A stretch of DNA of 6,525 nucleotides, taken from positions 1-6,525 of the forward strand of contig JAFZXD010000114.1 of assembly GCA_017616955.1 (NCBI GenBank). The letters run 5' to 3'. How positions within the stretch are numbered: position 1 is the first letter of the stretch; the number at the start of each line of letters is the position of its first letter. This document shows positions 5,598 through 6,525 of this stretch, piece by piece. A model generated the notes under the pieces. It worked only from the letters and a program-made list of their open reading frames with translations, made no database searches and was not told the origin of the DNA. The position numbers and the translations under genes were made by a program. Origin of the DNA: Eubacterium sp. GTDB taxonomy: Bacteria > Bacillota > Clostridia > Lachnospirales > Lachnospiraceae.

Positions 5598-6525
5598 TCA
5601 TGGCGCAGTAATTGCCTCTGCACAGTAGTATTTCTCAGGAATTTTTATTGTTACAATGGTTCCGCCTTCCGGGCGAGGGGATATATTAAGCGTACCCTTA
5701 CACATAAGTTTTAGGCGCTCTTTTACATTGTTTAATCCGATGTGAACATCTTTGTTGCCTTTAGAGACAGGTTCATATCCCGGGCCGGAATCTTCAACGG
5801 TTATTACGTTAATGCCGTCGCTCTTCTCGGTTTTGACGTATATATGAAGAGGTGGCAAATCGGGATCCAGACCGTGTTTTACCGCATTTTCTACGATAGG
5901 CTGAAGTATAAGCGGCGGCATGCGAAACTCCGTGTGAGGAGTATCGTAATCTACAAAAAGAAGCTTTTCGTATCTTGATTTTTCTACAGCCAGATATGCC
6001 TGTGTATGAACCAGCTCATCATTAAATGTAATCATCTCCTGCTTTGACAGAGCACTGAAATTCTTTTTTAGATATGTTGAGAAGTCGCCAACCAGATTTT
6101 GAGCTCTTTTAGGATCCAGTTCACAGAGATAATATATGCTGGACATGGTGTTATATATGAAATGTGGTCGCATCTGAAGTAATAAGATATCCGTTTCATA
6201 GATTTCGTTCAGATTACGCTGAGCTATGAATTCGGTTACCTGCTGCGATAAGATATATTGGAAGAACACAGTAGTCGCTATAACGGTTCCGATAACAGAC
6301 AGGAGTAATCCATAGGTAAACATCTGGATTAACATGGCTATCATAGGAATAATTATAAACATAAAGAATGCATAAAACTGAGTTCTTGAGATGGTTTTTC
6401 TTTTTCGTATAAGTTCGAAGAGAATCAACCCCATATTTAGGATAAGCGGTAAAAGAAGCAGAGGATAATATGGACCTCGGTGATATACATTGGAATCATC
6501 GATATAGTATATTGTTTTGGAATAC
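5598..6525 (-). CDS. LytS/YesM-type sensor histidine kinase (5' end outside window)
   Basis: This is a membrane sensor kinase of the PF06580 (His_kinase) class, which usually signals to LytTR or AraC-type regulators. The frame is open to the right edge: 30 more residues precede the ATG at 6432-6434, including YYIDDSNVYHRGP and a hydrophobic run, so that ATG is internal and the start lies outside. At least three membrane helices are visible, at about -10 to 9, 20-38 and 40-60 counted from that Met, then a short helical linker. The phospho-acceptor motif LLLQMRPHFIYNTM follows with His91 (codon at 6162-6164). The ATPase domain shows PPLILQPIVENAVKHG (Asn183), VEDSGPGY (Asp215) and HIGLNNVKERL (Gly233). 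All key residues are present. The extra N-terminal stretch suggests a multi-helix (7TM-like) sensor region typical of Lachnospiraceae kinases, by memory. Its regulator is not in the window; a terminator follows, so it is last in its operon and the partner would be upstream or elsewhere. The ligand is unknown. Confidence 0.93.
   Translation of the reverse strand, partial: YSKTIYYIDDSNVYHRGPYYPLLLLPLILNMGLILFELIRKRKTISRTQFYAFFMFIIIPMIAMLIQMFTYGLLLSVIGTVIATTVFFQYILSQQVTEFIAQRNLNEIYETDILLLQMRPHFIYNTMSSIYYLCELDPKRAQNLVGDFSTYLKKNFSALSKQEMITFNDELVHTQAYLAVEKSRYEKLLFVDYDTPHTEFRMPPLILQPIVENAVKHGLDPDLPPLHIYVKTEKSDGINVITVEDSGPGYEPVSKGNKDVHIGLNNVKERLKLMCKGTLNISPRPEGGTIVTIKIPEKYYCAEAITAP

Noticed and set aside
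5410..5601. Minus-strand frame of 63 codons across the convergent gap
   Set aside because: It overlaps the C-terminus of ComEC and runs through the terminator hairpin; its hydrophobic Phe/Leu content reflects purine-rich plus-strand DNA.
6432..6434. ATG as the start of the minus-strand kinase
   Set aside because: The frame stays open for 30 more codons to the window edge, with a hydrophobic segment and a family-like motif, so this Met is judged internal.
1..6525. Search for CRISPR arrays, tRNA or rRNA, insertion sequences, riboswitches or phage genes
   Set aside because: No regular repeat-spacer pattern, cloverleaf, transposase motif or terminal inverted repeat was seen; nearly all bases belong to the five protein genes.

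Overview
The window looks like ordinary chromosome from a Gram-positive, low-to-moderate-GC Clostridia member, most likely of the Lachnospiraceae (Butyrivibrio/Roseburia-like). This rests on the protein content (a polyphosphate kinase, a PhoR/WalK-like kinase, a GerMN-like lipoprotein and ComEC in a row), the purine-rich ribosome-binding sites, the use of GTG and TTG starts, and a LytS/YesM-type kinase whose N-terminal 'YYIDDSNVYHRGP' stretch resembles kinases I associate with that family. The taxonomic call is inference; no marker RNA is present.

Layout. Plus strand, positions 1 to 5494: (1) the C-terminal 245 residues of polyphosphate kinase 1 (ppk1, 5' end outside the window); (2) a complete membrane sensor histidine kinase with an unusual Lys/Ser-rich C-terminal tail, starting at GTG 786; (3) a 176-residue lipoprotein, probably of the GerMN family; (4) a complete 854-residue ComEC/Rec2 DNA-uptake channel protein, starting at TTG 2930 behind a strong Shine-Dalgarno. 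Spacings are 47, 9 and 11 bases with no terminator visible between genes, so genes 2 to 4 are very probably one operon, and read-through from ppk1 is plausible. Minus strand, 6525 down to 5598: most of a LytS/YesM-type (PF06580) histidine kinase, open to the right edge, converging on comEC. The 103-base convergent gap holds a hairpin followed by a U-tract on the minus strand, a good intrinsic terminator for this kinase.

How the genes may work together. ppk1 makes and stores polyphosphate. The second gene is a PhoR/WalK-like kinase without a response regulator next to it in the window; its partner may lie upstream of ppk1 or elsewhere. The lipoprotein would sit on the outer face of the membrane, where the kinase's sensor domain and ComEC's nuclease-like domain also lie, so an accessory role for either is possible but unproven. 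The minus-strand kinase is a separate transcription unit, probably paired with a LytTR- or AraC-type regulator outside the window.

I see no mobile element, CRISPR array, RNA gene or phage signal. The least ordinary features are the low-complexity tail of the first kinase, the Lys-rich cytoplasmic segments shared by three consecutive genes beside ppk1, and a small 15-base-period duplication inside comEC. I did not find a convincing new biological system.
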